A stretch of 64,000 nt of DNA from assembly GCA_028455995.1 (NCBI GenBank), contig JABELC010000004.1, positions 1,860,001-1,924,000 of the forward strand, given 5' to 3'. The notes under the pieces are model-generated. The model ran no database searches, was not told the origin of the DNA, and saw nothing but the letters and a program-made list of their open reading frames with translations. A program made the translations under genes and the position numbers. Origin of the DNA: Scleromitrula shiraiana. Taxonomy: Eukaryota; Ascomycota; Leotiomycetes; Helotiales; Sclerotiniaceae. Positions 48,001 through 60,122 of this stretch are shown in pieces (the first letter of the stretch is position 1; each line of letters begins with the position of its first letter).

Positions 48001-48330
48001 AAGGCCGAAGCTGAAAATATGCCCAAGGTTCACAAAACCGATGTATTCCATGCCGAAACGGTAATCAGGTTATATAGAAGAGTGGAGGCGCAATTGGCTC
48101 AGCAGCAAGAATTGCTTCCGCATGATGATGCATTGGGCGGTTTGAATGCCGTTATGGGAGACGCTGTGATGGGCGATGCAGGTCTTGGAGCGGCGGAACA
48201 ACAAGCCATGGAAAGTATGGTGACAGGTAATGATGATATAATGAGTGGCTTGATGGGAAGTGCTAGTGGGGGAGACTTGTTAGATAGTTTTGGAGGTGGT
48301 AGTGGACTGGGTGATGCGATGGGATTTTAA
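45079..48330 (+). CDS. NUT1: Mediator of RNA polymerase II transcription subunit 5
   Basis: Four exons: 45079-46044, 46100-46162, 46211-46723, 46771-48330, giving 1033 aa. Med5 (Nut1) is a tail-module subunit of Mediator, which links transcription factors to RNA polymerase II. The protein is helical and Leu-rich throughout. The N-terminal WQKFLHRSLVTRLDTEPFTT, the central LVPTLFHHIVLALSTNNL and GGLEFMVEPFLLPSLVPGIN, and length match fungal Med5. The C-terminus is Gly/Met-rich and probably disordered (repeated DAVMGDA). Introns of 47-55 nt all fall in phase 0; exon 2 is only 63 nt and reads LVGRPLIDDNAIFSYLHNRY. Confidence 0.88.
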
Positions 48331-48671
48331 AGTCATTTGGTTTTGGTAAATTCAAAATCTCACTATAGCATATATCAACAATACATTTAACACAGCTTTT
48401 CTAGATCACAGGAAATACGCAGGCTTGAATCTTACTTTGTTTCAATCGTCCTTGATCTAAGTCTAAGTTGACGTCCCCTTCATAAAATGGTTGAGTTTTA
48501 GCATAGTATATACAAAGGAAGTCAATCACGTGCATATAAGGAAGTCTTATCTCCGCCGGCGATTAGCAGGATTGACGCTAAGATAATAAGAAAATAATTT
48601 TCGATATCGAGATTCTGGATATACAGAAGTGCTACAACGCCTTTAGTAACTTTCAGTGATCAATCGCGACA

Positions 48672-50599
48672 ATGGTCTCCAAGAAGAGAAAGGCATCTGG
48701 CCAGAGTGCCAATGGCACAAAAGACTTCAATAAGTCTAATAGTAAATTGGCTATTACAACATACGCAGATATCGCAGACTCCGAGGACGAATTTCATATT
48801 AATAAGGACAAAGTTCTATTAGATGAGGAACCTAATGCCAAACGCCAGAGAAAATCAAGAGATGAGGGTTAGTTGTTGAGACGGTTTACGCAGCAAATTA
48901 ATTTGATTGACATTTTTTCCTAGAAGAATTCCTTGAACAATCGGACGAAGAAGTATTAGGATATTCTGAGGAAAGCTCTGATGATGAAGAAGAAGTTGAA
49001 GCGCCAAAATCGAAAAAGAAAGCCGCGACGAAACAATCTGATGATGAGGAAGGCTCTGAGGACGAGGACGAGGACGCCGGTGGATGGGGTTCTTCGAAAC
49101 ACGATTACTACAATGCGGATAATATCGAAACGGAAGCCGATGCCCTGGAGGAGGAAGCAGAAGCGAAACGATTGCAGCAAAAGAAACTCCAGAAGATGTC
49201 AGAAGCAGATTTTGGGTTCGATGAAAACGAATGGCTTGGTGAGGGAGACGGGGATGAGGATGGGGATGTAGTTACAGAAGTCTTGAAGGATGTGGAGATT
49301 ACGGATGAAATGGGACCCGAAGAAAGGCTGAGAATACTGCAGACTCGTTACCCAGAGTTTGATGCTTTAGCCAATGAATTTTTGACATTACAGCCTGTTT
49401 TGCAAAGTTTACAGGGAGAAATCGACGAAGCATCTGAACACAAGACTGAGGCATCATCTACGACTATTGTTAAGGCTAGGGCATTGGCTGCTTATCTGGC
49501 TGCATTGACTATGTACTTTGCGATTTTGACATCTCCGGCAAAAGATGTAAAGGGACAAGGTAAAACTTTCGATCCGCTGGAGTTAAGAGATCATGCTGTT
49601 ATGGACAGCTTGCTGGAATGTCGAGATCTTTGGTCTAAGGTGAAGATGTTAAAGACTCCAGACACACAGGACATCTCAGAAGATGAATCGATGGACGACT
49701 TAGAAGATACGGCTACGGACGGTTTCCCAGCCGAGGAATTCGACACGATTAGACCTTCTAAGAAGTCTAAGAAAGAATTGGCTCGTGCCGCTGCAGCAGA
49801 ACAAGCGGCCGCCAGGCGCAGCAAACAAATGAAAGAAGCAGATGCAGAATTAGCAGATCTCGATAATCTTATATCAAAATCCAGGAAAGCTAAGAAGACA
49901 TCCCGAGCCATTACTGAGGCAGATGATGATTCCGATTTTGGCGAAGAAGAATCTATGGATGCTAAGGCCGCTGCAGAGAAGGCCAAGAAGAAGAAGTCAC
50001 TCAAATTTTATACATCTCAAATCGCGCAGAAGGCGAACAAGAGAGTCGATGCTGGAAGAGGGGCTGGTGGTGACGAAGATTTGCCCTATAGAGAAAGACT
50101 TAGAGATCGTCAAGCACGGCTCAATGCCGAAGCTGAGAAGCGCGGAAAGAAGTTGGATCAGTATGGACGAGGTGCGGCTCTTGGCGGAGACAGTGACGAT
50201 GATGATCAGGCGGTCGCTGGTCAAGTACGAGATGACGAAGATGAATACTACGATATGGTAGCACAAACGTCAAAGCAGCGCAAGGAAGATAAAGATGCTA
50301 AATATGAAGCAATTGTGGAAGCTAAGAAAGCAGGCAAATTGGCGAGAGTGGTAGAAGTGGAGAATGAGGAAGACGGAAAGCGAGCTATTGGATATGTTAT
50401 CGAAAAGAACAAGGGATTGGCGCCGAAGAGGAAGAAGGAGGTCAGAAACCCGAGAGTGAAGAAGAGAATGAAGTATGACGAGAAGAAGAAGAAGCTCGCG
50501 AGTATGCGAGCTGTATACAAGGGTGGAGAAGAGAGGGGTGGTTATGGTGGTGAGAAAACTGGTATCAAGACCGGGCTGGTCAAGAGTAGAAAGTTGTAG
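48672..50599 (+). CDS. SAS10: Sas10/Utp3 family U3 snoRNP protein
   Basis: Two exons: 48672-48867 and 48924-50599, giving 623 aa. The protein belongs to the small-subunit processome that processes 18S pre-rRNA in the nucleolus. An acidic N-terminal region (DEEEVEAPKSKKK, then D/E runs) precedes GPEERLRILQTRYPEFDALA and the Sas10/C1D helical domain (TIVKARALAAYLAALTMYFA). A charged linker follows. The diagnostic basic C-terminal Sas10 domain reads NKGLAPKRKKEVRNPRVKKR and ends KTGIKTGLVKSRKL. The intron is 56 nt with a TTTTTTCCTAG acceptor. Start chosen at the first ATG, followed by a nuclear-signal-like VSKKRK. Confidence 0.9.
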
Positions 50600-51070
50600 G
50601 TTAATGGTGGAATGTTATACCAAATTATTTGACAACTTTCCGCAGAATAATAAAATAATTACCCTGAGACCGAGGCACGGTGCCTTACATGTGTGTTATA
50701 CAAGCTTTCTCCATAGTCTCGGTATGGTCATCCATCCAAATTCCTTGGATCTGGTTCCTGGGATTACGCGGAAAAATGTCTCGGCTACCAAACGTTACAG
50801 GTACTCCCAGCGATCCGGCAACAGCTTGCTCGAATGACTTCTCAAGTAGTGAATTTGGATACAAAAGTCTAGAATTTTCACATTCCCTTTCTTTACAATT
50901 CCCAATTTGTGCGGATGGTTCCTTCCCGCTCTATTTGTTCAACCTCTTATCTCAAAACTCATCATATATACCGGACTTTTTGCTCCATGTGAGCACAGGA
51001 TCTGTAGGAGATATAGTTTGCATTTATTTCTCACAATCCAAATGTTCGAAACGCCCTCATTCCCTTCACA

Positions 51071-52901
51071 ATGCTTCTCTCTATATTTTTCTTGTTATTT
51101 TCCTTTTCGTTGAAGACTTATGGTGCTGCCATTTCGAACTCCACGTTCCTGCGACGTGATGATGAACAAACTCAAAAGCCTCTCACTTGTAGTTCTCTTG
51201 AGCCATGTGCTGATGGTAGTTGTTGTAATTCGGCAAGTTCCCTGTGCTCTGACTCATCTTTTGCTGATATTTTCTCATATTATGTTTGATAATAATAGCG
51301 TTTTAGTAAGTATAATCTGTTTCCATTATAACGATGTAGTTAACTTTGAATTAATAGGTTAGGACAATGTGGCTTTGCACCTGAGCATTGTGGTATTAGC
51401 CCGGCATCCAAAGCAACTTGCATTTCGAATTGTGCCGCAACTGCCCAATGTGGCTCTTATGCTCCGCAGGGTGCTCAAACATGTCCGCTGAACACTTGCT
51501 GTAGTGCTCTTGGATACTGTGGAGTAGGTTTTAATGCTTGTCATGTCTTCTCATGGTTTTAGTCTTCATGCAAACTCATCAGGCTAACTTCAAACGAACA
51601 GACTACTTCAGCATATTGCATCAATGCCGATCCTGTTGGCGGTACGCGCCCATGCCAAAATGGATACGGGGCTTGCGGTAATATACAATTTCCCAATTGT
51701 GGCCCCGGGAGCTCCACTGCTACTCGCGGACGACATGTTGCATATTGGCAAGTTGGGAGTGTTACTCGCAGGTGTAATGCTCTCCCAGTATCTTTGATCC
51801 CTAAGCAGGGCCTCACACATATTATCTTTGCTTTCATGTCAATCTCTCAGAACACTTTTAAGGTTGTGCCTTTTGATCAGACTGCCGTTCCTCTAATGTA
51901 TCCCTTCACTGCCCTTGCATCGACTTCGTTGGCAACATATATGGCTGTGGGTGGAGGTTCACTTAACCCGCAGATTTGGTCTACGATGGTTTCTACTCAA
52001 CCAAATAGAGCATCGTTTATAAGCAGCGTATCACAATGGCTTTATATTTTTCAGTTCCAAGGTGTAGATCTGGACTGGGAATTTCCAAACTCCAATACTG
52101 ACAGAGATAATTTCGTTGCCTTGGTTCGAGAGATGAGAGAATACTTCAATGCAAACTACCCTACTTTTCACTGGGGTATTAGTGTTGTTTTGTTAGTAAA
52201 CATTTTCTGTCAATTTTCTAATAATACTAATGAATGAAGCAACACAGACCACCCGACTTTTACTCTCTCTCTTTCTATAATCCCGTCGCTCTAGAACCTT
52301 ACATCGACTTCTTCAACTTCATGTCCTATGACCTGCACGGCCCATGGGAGGCCAACACTCTTGGCGCATCAGTACGTCCCCAGACCGCCATCGATGACAT
52401 AAACTCAGCCATCACACCTCTCTGGTTCGCAGGCGTGGATCCGATACTGGTAAATTTTGGACTCGCCGCCTACGGTCGCGGCTACACCCTTTCAAGTCCA
52501 GGCTGCCCAACTATAGGTTGTCCATATGTAGGTCCTTCGATTGCAGGACCATGTAGTGGTGAAGCAGGGATATTAAGTATGAGGGAGGTGGAACAACTAA
52601 TCCAGGAGAAAAACTTACAGCCACAGCTTGTGCAGGGGGAAATGTATAAACAAATTGTGTATGGAAGTAATCGGGATCAATGGATGGGTTATGATGATGA
52701 AGAGACTTGGGGATTGAAGATGGCATGGGCTGATCAGCTTTGTGTTGGAGGCACAGTAATTTGGAGTTTGGATTTGGAGGTGGTGGGAACGTAAGTTATT
52801 CTTTTTTTTATCAATATGAATATGATGGCTTGATAAATTGTTATGTGAGGCTGATTATGAATAATAGTGGTGATGGTGTTTTTGGTCCGAGTTTTGGGTG
52901 A
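51071..52901 (+). CDS. Secreted GH18 chitinase with chitin-binding (CBM18-type) modules
   Basis: Five exons inferred: 51071-51236, 51363-51523, 51602-52191, 52248-52790, 52868-52901, giving 497 aa. A signal peptide (MLLSIFFLLFSFSLKTYGA) leads to cysteine-rich chitin-binding segments: EPCADGSCCNSARQCGFAPE, and NTCCSALGYCGTTSAYC farther on. The GH18 barrel has the catalytic motif GVDLDWEFP, preceded by MAVGGGS and followed by FFNFMSYDLHG and a late VIWSLDLE strand. This composition is that of fungal subgroup C chitinases, which degrade chitin outside the cell. Intron 1 uses a weak GTTCCC donor, chosen because it restores the CCx5CG spacing; other solutions are possible. The C-terminus ends shortly after the barrel (GTGDGVFGPSFG), without the long extension of some relatives. 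Confidence 0.8.
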
Positions 52902-54176
52902 CTTTGGAATGGTTCGAATGTTAGTTATATTACAAGGAAGTAAGACTTTTGTGGTTCTGGTATCTACTGTTTCAACAGGTCATGAGGTGGATGTATTATT
53001 TCTATTAAATCATATTTGTATTCCTAGATGGTCCAATACACGCGCTGGATAAGAGCTATTCACACAAAATTTTGCAATTTATCCACAAAAATCGCAATCA
53101 TCGATTCGTGATATCGCATTGGCTTCCCTCAACCCTCTCTTCCATATAAAGTCAAATCAATCGCCCTTTAGCCAGTGCCATAAACTCTACTTGGAAAATA
53201 AAAGGTGTTGTTAGTAGCAATCTTGTAGAATCACATCTACATGGTGGTAGTCAAAAATCAAAAGCTGGGAGAAAATTACATCCGCCATGTAAATGCTAAC
53301 GATACTTACTATGCTTTTTCTTTCTAACTGATGAGGTTCTTTATGCCATTTTTGTTTTCCAACAATGATATTCCAATTAATCTAATTTAACATATCCCAT
53401 CTCATGAACTTTTGTTGCACATCTGCTCATTGTTCCATATTCTTTCAATGATTGAGAAGTTATCGTCATTTAAGTTCTTGTCTGTGATTTTTGTTTCTGT
53501 TTGTCCATTCTTTCAAGTATTCATTTGGAAATCTTTCATCATGTTCCAATGCTCTCTTTTGTTGCATATCTGAGTTTTGTGGGCGTACCATTTTCTTTCA
53601 TATATTTGTGCCTTCATCACCATCTCATCCTTTTTCTTCACTGAGGAGTCACACCCTCCTCTCTTTGTCAAAATTTGAAAGCAACCTTGAACTTCAAGTT
53701 CATATAAAAAATATCGATGCATTCATGGTTTTAGTACTGATATTTTTTAAGAAGTCTGGGCGGCTAGCAGTGGCATAGTTGAATTTTAGAATATAAACCC
53801 ATATTTAAATTAATCCGATTCCGATGTTGGAACAAAACTATAATATTCTATTTTGTTTGAGGAAAACGCTGAGTTGAAGTTGAATGTTTTCGGGTGCACC
53901 ATGGTATTGTTTCATGTGAAATGAAACACTGCCCGGTATTCGAGGATCTATTCAAACGGACGATCAAGAGCAGTATAATTTATTCTGATCTAGGAATCAA
54001 TTCTGCTAGCATTGGCCGTAAAATTGAGATTATTACTGAACATATTATAATCCATTGAATTAACTATATACAGTATGAGAAAAAACTTCAACTTGGAGTA
54101 TATTCTGAACTGGGAACTTCATCGATTTCTATTGCTAATTCGTCTTTACTACACTACTTATCTGCTCTCCTCCCGT
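52902..54176. other. Intergenic region
   Basis: About 1.3 kb of AT-rich intergenic DNA with no supported gene. Confidence 0.5.
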
Positions 54177-54989
54177 TCATTCCCGAGTACATTTTTCCAC
54201 TACTACATATCTCTCACTTATCACCGTCGAAGTATCGTTCGTGATCGGATATGAACCCATAACCTTCACAGGATAGGCTTTATCGGTACCATCACGACTA
54301 ATTCTTCCCTCATCAACCATATTAGATGTAAAACTGCGTCCCACAAACATTAATTCATCAATAGTACACATCCTAGAGCAGTCACCCGAGCTTTCCAATA
54401 AGTCACCATGCCTATTGTCCCACGTGAGCATACGCATTGCAACTTTGAACCAGACATCCTCTTGCTCTCGAGAAATCTCTCGATTGTCAGTGACAAGAAC
54501 CGGTGGGTATTTTGAAAGAGTATCCTCCAGTCGTGAGATGTCTTTAACTTTTGCAATTAGAAGAAGTGTTAAGATCTCTTGTCCGCGAGAATTCTTGATT
54601 GTTGTACGGCGGAATTTCAAGTCTGAACCTTCTAAAGGCGGTGTTTCGCCGAAAAAGTAATGGGTTGGAGTTTGTGTTGGTAGGTTGATTGAACTTCCAG
54701 ATGATTCTTGAGTATCAGTCATGAGAGACCATTCTAGATTGAAAGGAAGGTTGCCATCGCGCTGCGAGATACAAACAAAAAGATTTTTGATTTTGGGGGT
54801 TCCGAGTGCCATGAATGCGAGTGATATGCTAAAGAATCCGTAAAGATCGTGTCTTATTTTTGCTTCTAGAGACCTGAGAGAATCTTTTACTATATTTTGT
54901 AGTTCGTGGTATAATGAGAGGAGGATAGATAAACAGCGATACATTTTATAAGTAAACTTGGATAGCAAAAAGATTTTCATAGCCATCAA
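54177..54989 (-). CDS. Hypothetical protein (up to 270 aa)
   Basis: A single open frame whose C-terminal two-thirds look coding: PTHYFFGETPPLEGSDLKF, EILTLLLIAKVKDISRLEDT, EDVWFKVAMRMLTWDNRHGD and a final TSTVISERYVVVEKCTRE. I do not recognise a family. Translation may start at the internal Met beginning MTDTQESSGSS (about residue 90), since the upstream part is irregular and hydrophobic with several Met codons. No splice-joined neighbours were found. Confidence 0.45.
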   Translation of the reverse strand: MMAMKIFLLSKFTYKMYRCLSILLSLYHELQNIVKDSLRSLEAKIRHDLYGFFSISLAFMALGTPKIKNLFVCISQRDGNLPFNLEWSLMTDTQESSGSSINLPTQTPTHYFFGETPPLEGSDLKFRRTTIKNSRGQEILTLLLIAKVKDISRLEDTLSKYPPVLVTDNREISREQEDVWFKVAMRMLTWDNRHGDLLESSGDCSRMCTIDELMFVGRSFTSNMVDEGRISRDGTDKAYPVKVMGSYPITNDTSTVISERYVVVEKCTRE

Positions 54990-56833
54990 GAATGCAAAGA
55001 TGTGAATGTCATTGCTAGATCACATCATGATTCACAATGTAGAACTATTAATATCAACATTTTCAAGGTCAAAATATTGGGTCTGATGAGTAGTACGAAT
55101 GTGAATGATGATGATAATCAACTCCCTATGTGGAGTAGATGTGGTAGACATTAGATACCCCGCATCGCCTAAAGCTAATTCGCTTAGTTCGTCTAGTTGA
55201 AATTAATTCTACAGGTCTGTAGATTCAGGCCACTCAATATTCTTCCAATATGCACTTTGTTGCATAAAACGTGATTTAACTCTGAGTTTTTCAATTCATG
55301 ACACCTATTCCAACAATCTGTAGCTCTACAGAAATCCTGATTCGAAAATTCCACTGGATGAAAGCATAGGAAGTCGATTCGTTATTATACATTTCCAATT
55401 TCGGAGGAGGCGGAGCCTGTTTTCGTATTGTAAAAGAGCCAACTCAAAGTTCCTAGCTTAATCTATCCAGTATAATAATTTTTTCTTTTTGAAACATAGA
55501 GTGGGTAGACTAAATGTTTCTTCACACAAGCTGATACCTATTTATCCAATTCGGGTGTTTTGAACAGTGATTATATAGTTCCTGGAACTATTCATGACCT
55601 TTAAGCCCGCAAGAATTGATGCTGAGATACCAAATAGTCTAGTGGATGCCATTACAGGTTCTAAATCCTAAAACATGGTTTCTTAGAAGCAATTGCTAGT
55701 TTTAGATTCGTAAATCATAAGATCTATAACACCTCGCAACACCTAAAGAGAGTTCGCTTAATTTGTGCAGTCGCATGCACTCAAGTACGTATGTGCCGAA
55801 TGTTGCTAAGTTGTATATGCAAAACAAGCGATGATCACTTGGGTAGGCATTAGGCCCTAACAAACGAGGACTCGTTACCAATAAGAATACGAGGAGTACC
55901 TGCCAAGAAATAGATAATGTATAATCTTGGAATTACAATCTATACTCTACTATAAGTATAGTATTCATGATTATCCTGCTAAGCAAGACCTACGTCTCAT
56001 AACGAGGCATGCATATACCATAATACCGAAGCTTCACTCCCTCATTAACGTGTTTTGTTATCTAAGATATCAATGTTTAGACAACTAACTCCTAGTAAAA
56101 GATACAGTTGCTTGTGCATCCTGCAGAAAACAGAGCTTGGTTTGATTAGTTGGTGATCTCTATTCGAGTATTCGTCTCTATTTACCATGCTCCCTTTGAT
56201 TAGACGTTCAGTGCTAGCACCCCAATATTTTTCAATATCATTCTTATGAACCATTACCACTTCTGGTAATCAAGCCATCTTTCTGTATAATCGTGGCATA
56301 CCCTCTAAACAAATCCTACATTATGATCTTGTGTTGGGAGCTTGTCTGATTTTCGAGTTAGTCCTGGAGTAGTCGTCAATTTTCTGTTATTTGTCATTGA
56401 ACAGCTCGAAAACAGTACTCACTTCTGCCAGCTCAGATTAAATAATGTAACACGATTAAATATTGTAAAGATTGACATACCATTAGAATTCAATACTACC
56501 AATTGTGGCTCAAATTCACACCAGTCTCTGAATTCTAAAGCTCGGGAGATCTGCGTCATGGTTGCCCATTCAATTGACTTTAGATATTATTGCTTAATCA
56601 TCATTACTCGGATCAGTCTCGGACAGTCAATCTCGACGCTATTAAGGCTATCTGAACGTCACCATCTACATTAACTTGTTAAGCAGATTCGCATGAAATG
56701 CCGACGATGAAATCATAATCAACGAGCTAAAATTCATAAGTATTAAATCTTCTTTTCGTAAAACTTCCCATTATTCAATTGTTTAAGTATCTATTTTCCC
56801 TTACTATGTTTTATATTAACTTTTCTTATCATC
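54990..56833. other. 1.8-kb intergenic region
   Basis: Only short open frames without motif support. The phrase CGCATCGCCTAAAGCTAATT near 55163 is partly repeated as CTCGCAACACCTAAAGAGAG near 55734. Nothing else stands out. Confidence 0.45.
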
Positions 56834-57457
56834 ATGTCTGATCCAAATAACCCCAATATCGCGAGTAGGAACGCTCCACAATGGGGTTTATATCAGAGAG
56901 AGATGTTCTGGAAAGACAATACTGGAGAACTCCCTCCCTTCAGCACAGAACCTAATGATCTCGAAGACTTCGCAAAGGAGTCCTTGACGAAGGGTGGATG
57001 GTATGTTCACATTCATATCCTGGCAGGATAAAGCTGTTAGTTTACTAAAACACCAATCAGGTATTATGCATCCTGTAATGCAGGTCAATCATACACGCAT
57101 CTTGCAAATCGACAATCTTTCTACCGACATCGAATCGTCCCTCGGATGCTGGTCGATACGAACAAACGCGATGCAAAAACAGAAATATTTGGTCACAAAG
57201 TCAGCGCTCCTATCGGCTTTGCACCTATTGGAATCAACAAGATATATCATCCTCTAGGGGAGCTTCCGGTGGCGAAGGTTGCAAAGGAACTCAATCTGCC
57301 ATATTGTTTATCCACAGCAGGCTCGACTTCGATAGAAGAAGTTGGAGACGCCAACGGGGCAGGACCCCGATTCTTTCAGCTGTATATGCCACACGATGAT
57401 GAGTTGACGGTAAGTTTGTTGCAGAGAGCACATGATAGCTATGATGTTAGTCTGTGA
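56834..57457 (+). pseudogene. Truncated FMN-dependent alpha-hydroxy-acid dehydrogenase (N-terminal half)
   Basis: Exons 56834-57000 and 57061-57457 join as GGW-YYASCNAGQ and encode about 187 aa resembling the first half of lactate 2-monooxygenase-like or alpha-hydroxy-acid oxidases. Visible are FAKESLTKGGWYYASCNAG, RMLVDTNKRDAKTEIFG, APIGFAPIGINKIYHPLGE, YCLSTAGSTSIEEV and the FMN-site FFQLYMPHDDELTVSLLQRA. The frame stops just after SYDVSL. The second half of the barrel, with the catalytic His and Arg (SNHGGR-type motif) and the FMN phosphate site, is missing before the next gene starts at 57824. It is therefore a 3'-truncated relic and not expected to be active. No insertion is visible at the break. 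Confidence 0.75.
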
Positions 57458-57823
57458 TTTGAGTTCCACCCCACCTAGTCTATATGTATAATTAGAAATG
57501 AATAAAATTTGTACTTCTTTAAATACTATTTTAACCAATTGTATTGTTAGTAACTACCAATTATACACGCTCCCTGATTACTGCTTCTAACCTTGTCCTA
57601 TCTAAATTGCCGATCTCGGCTCGGTATCAATTGTCGCGATCTCTTTACATCAACATCATCACGTTTTTCGGTCTGCAGTAAAATGCACAAATTATCGCCC
57701 AAGCAATTCCATTAAGCTAGATAAGTGTACTGATCTCTTTCTTTCATTGAACCTTCTTCCTCTTCTTCTTTCCATACTTTCCTTTTCTATTCTTGTTTTC
57801 AAAGACCAATTATCCTATTCGCA

Positions 57824-59417
57824 ATGACCCGCAGAATATCTTCCCAGGAAGTCACCCGGCACAACCATATCTCAGACTTGTGGATTGTAGTAGACAATAT
57901 AGTGTACGATTTGACAGATTTCACGCCCACACACCCAGGTGGTATGAACAGTATGTTTTCGTTCATTGCGTGAAGCATACCGGCGTTTATTAATCCCGCT
58001 GGATAGTAATCCTCAAATACGCTGGCCGCGATGCGACACAAGCTTATTCTGAGATACATGCATCATCTTTGATAAAATCGTCTCTGCCAAGTTCGAAAGT
58101 TCTCGGAACGTTCGATATTTCATCGTTAACAGACGAATGGTTGAAACCTCCACCAGAAGTTTCGACCGTTGTATCCCCCAACTCTAAACCTCCATTGGAC
58201 ACCTTAATTAATACATATGATTTCGTATTAGGTGCAGAAACCTTTTTGACTCCAAAAGCTTGGGCGTTTTATTCTTCTGCAGCGACGGATCTTATCACAA
58301 AAAGCAGGAATACTTCGGTATATGCAGATATTGGCCTCCGGCCTAGGGTGTTGAGAAATGTGAAGGATGTTAGTACGAAGACTACAATGATGGGTCTGAA
58401 GTTAGAGGTGCCAATCTTTTGCTCGCCTGCAGCAATGGCGAAACTGGTGCATCCACGCGGAGAGCAAGAATTAGCCCGCGGATTGAAGTCTGCGGGATCG
58501 GCAATGTGTGTCAGTACCAATGCCAGTTTTCCTATCGCCGAAATATTCGAAAGTATTGCTCAAGGCCCAACGTGCAGTTCCAGTGATGAAAGAGAGCTCC
58601 CGATATTCTTCCAATTATACGTTGATAAGGACAGAGGAAAATCTGAGATGCTTCTAAAGCACGTTGAGGCTCTAGGTGTGAAAGCAATATTTGTTACAGT
58701 CGATGCACCAATTCCTGGAAAAAGGGAAGCGGACGAACGGGTGAAAGCCGATGAAACCTTGTCCACTCCTATGAGCGGAGCGAAAGCTAAAAATGACAAA
58801 AAAGGCGGTTCATTGGGCAGGATTATGGGTGGCTATATAGATGCTACACTTTCTTGGTCCGATATTGCCTGGTTGCGACGATGTACCAAGCTTCCGATCT
58901 TACTCAAAGGCATACAAACGGCTCTAGATGCTAAAATGGCACTCGAGCACGGGATTGATGGAATACTAGTAAGTAATCATGGTGGTAGAAGTTTAGATAC
59001 GAGCCCAGCTTCGATACTGGTTTTGTTGGAGTTGCAGAAGAACGCGCCAGAAGTGTTTGATACGATGGAAGTATTTATTGATGGTGGCATCATGAGAGGA
59101 ACTGATATATTTAAAGCTCTATGTTTAGGCGCTAAAGCAGTAGGAATTGGAAGAGGATTTCTGTTTGCGCTAGGTTGGGGTCAAGAGGGCGTGGAGAAAT
59201 ATGTTGACAGTAAGTTTTATGCTTCAAGGTAAGGAAACCATACTAATATATTCTAGTTCTGAAAGATGAATTAGAGACAACTATGAAGATGATGGGTGTT
59301 ACTGATTTATCACAAGTTCATCCCGGCATGTTGAACACTGGAATGATCGATCATTTAATTCCAGAGGGTGGGGAAGATCATCCTTATGCTAAATGGAGGC
59401 CAAAGGCTAGAATATAA
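57824..59417 (+). CDS. CYB2: Flavocytochrome b2-type L-lactate dehydrogenase (cytochrome b5 + FMN domain)
   Basis: Three exons: 57824-57950, 58007-59209, 59257-59417, giving 496 aa. The N-terminal heme domain has WIVVDNIVYDLTDF and the heme-ligand HPGG; the second ligand is likely the His in YSEIHASS. The FMN barrel shows CSPAAMAKLVHPRGEQELAR, FFQLYVDKDR, FVTVDAPIPGKREADERVKA, LPILLKGI (FMN lysine), the catalytic SNHGGRSLD, and DGGIMRGTDIFKALCLGA with GIGRGF binding the FMN phosphate. The C-terminus reads GMLNTGMIDHLIPE. These residues support oxidation of L-lactate or a similar 2-hydroxy acid with transfer to heme. No obvious mitochondrial presequence precedes MTRRISSQEV, so location is uncertain. 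The donor at 57951 was chosen to preserve HPGGMNIILKYAG. Confidence 0.85.
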
Positions 59418-60122
59418 CAAGTGCAGATACATATATTAGTATGATCGAAGCATAATCTTGATCATCAATTCCAAGCTCCCATTAACTGGGAGTCTAGATT
59501 ACAGCGAAGGAGGGGGATCATGTCGAATATGTACATAGTTGTTCCAGAAACAAATATTAATAACTAATGAGATTGATCAGGTGTACATTGAAGTAGAAGA
59601 GACAGAATTCCATCTGGTTGTACACGAGAATGTGCTGACTGGGTAATTGTCTATTTAGAAGTCCAAGATTTCATATGAGTTGATATATTTTAGAGCTCCA
59701 CCATATTGCACTGCTATCAATGGAATGGCGTCAAGATTCACGGTATAAACAAACATATTGTGTGATTATAATGGAAGGTTGTGATGAGGACTCGGAACAT
59801 GGGACTTGACTTTATATGTATAATGTAACATGTAACACCAACTAAACGTAGTACTGTACCAGCAATTTATAATTTTTATCGCGCCACATACCAACGTGGG
59901 GAAACGGGCACTTAAATGATTACCCCCCTCCCCCCCCAAGTGTAATTTTTTTAGTTCTTTATCAACGAGCGGTCAAGCCGCCTTAAGAACTAAGATTACA
60001 TACATACCTCGTAGATAAATCGATATCGACCTCCAAAAAATATCATTCCAACATCCACCTATCCATCATTCGAACATCACCCATAGCATATTTATATATT
60101 TGACCTCCAAGTATATAAAGCA
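59418..60122. promoter_or_regulatory. Intergenic region upstream of the MFS transporter
   Basis: About 700 bp. A C-run lies at about 59925-59938, and a TATATA-containing stretch lies 20-35 bp before the MFS start codon. No gene. Confidence 0.4.

Noticed and set aside
49591..50520. Minus-strand open frames within the Sas10 gene
   Set aside because: Ser/Phe-rich shadows of the Lys/Asp/Glu-rich coding strand.
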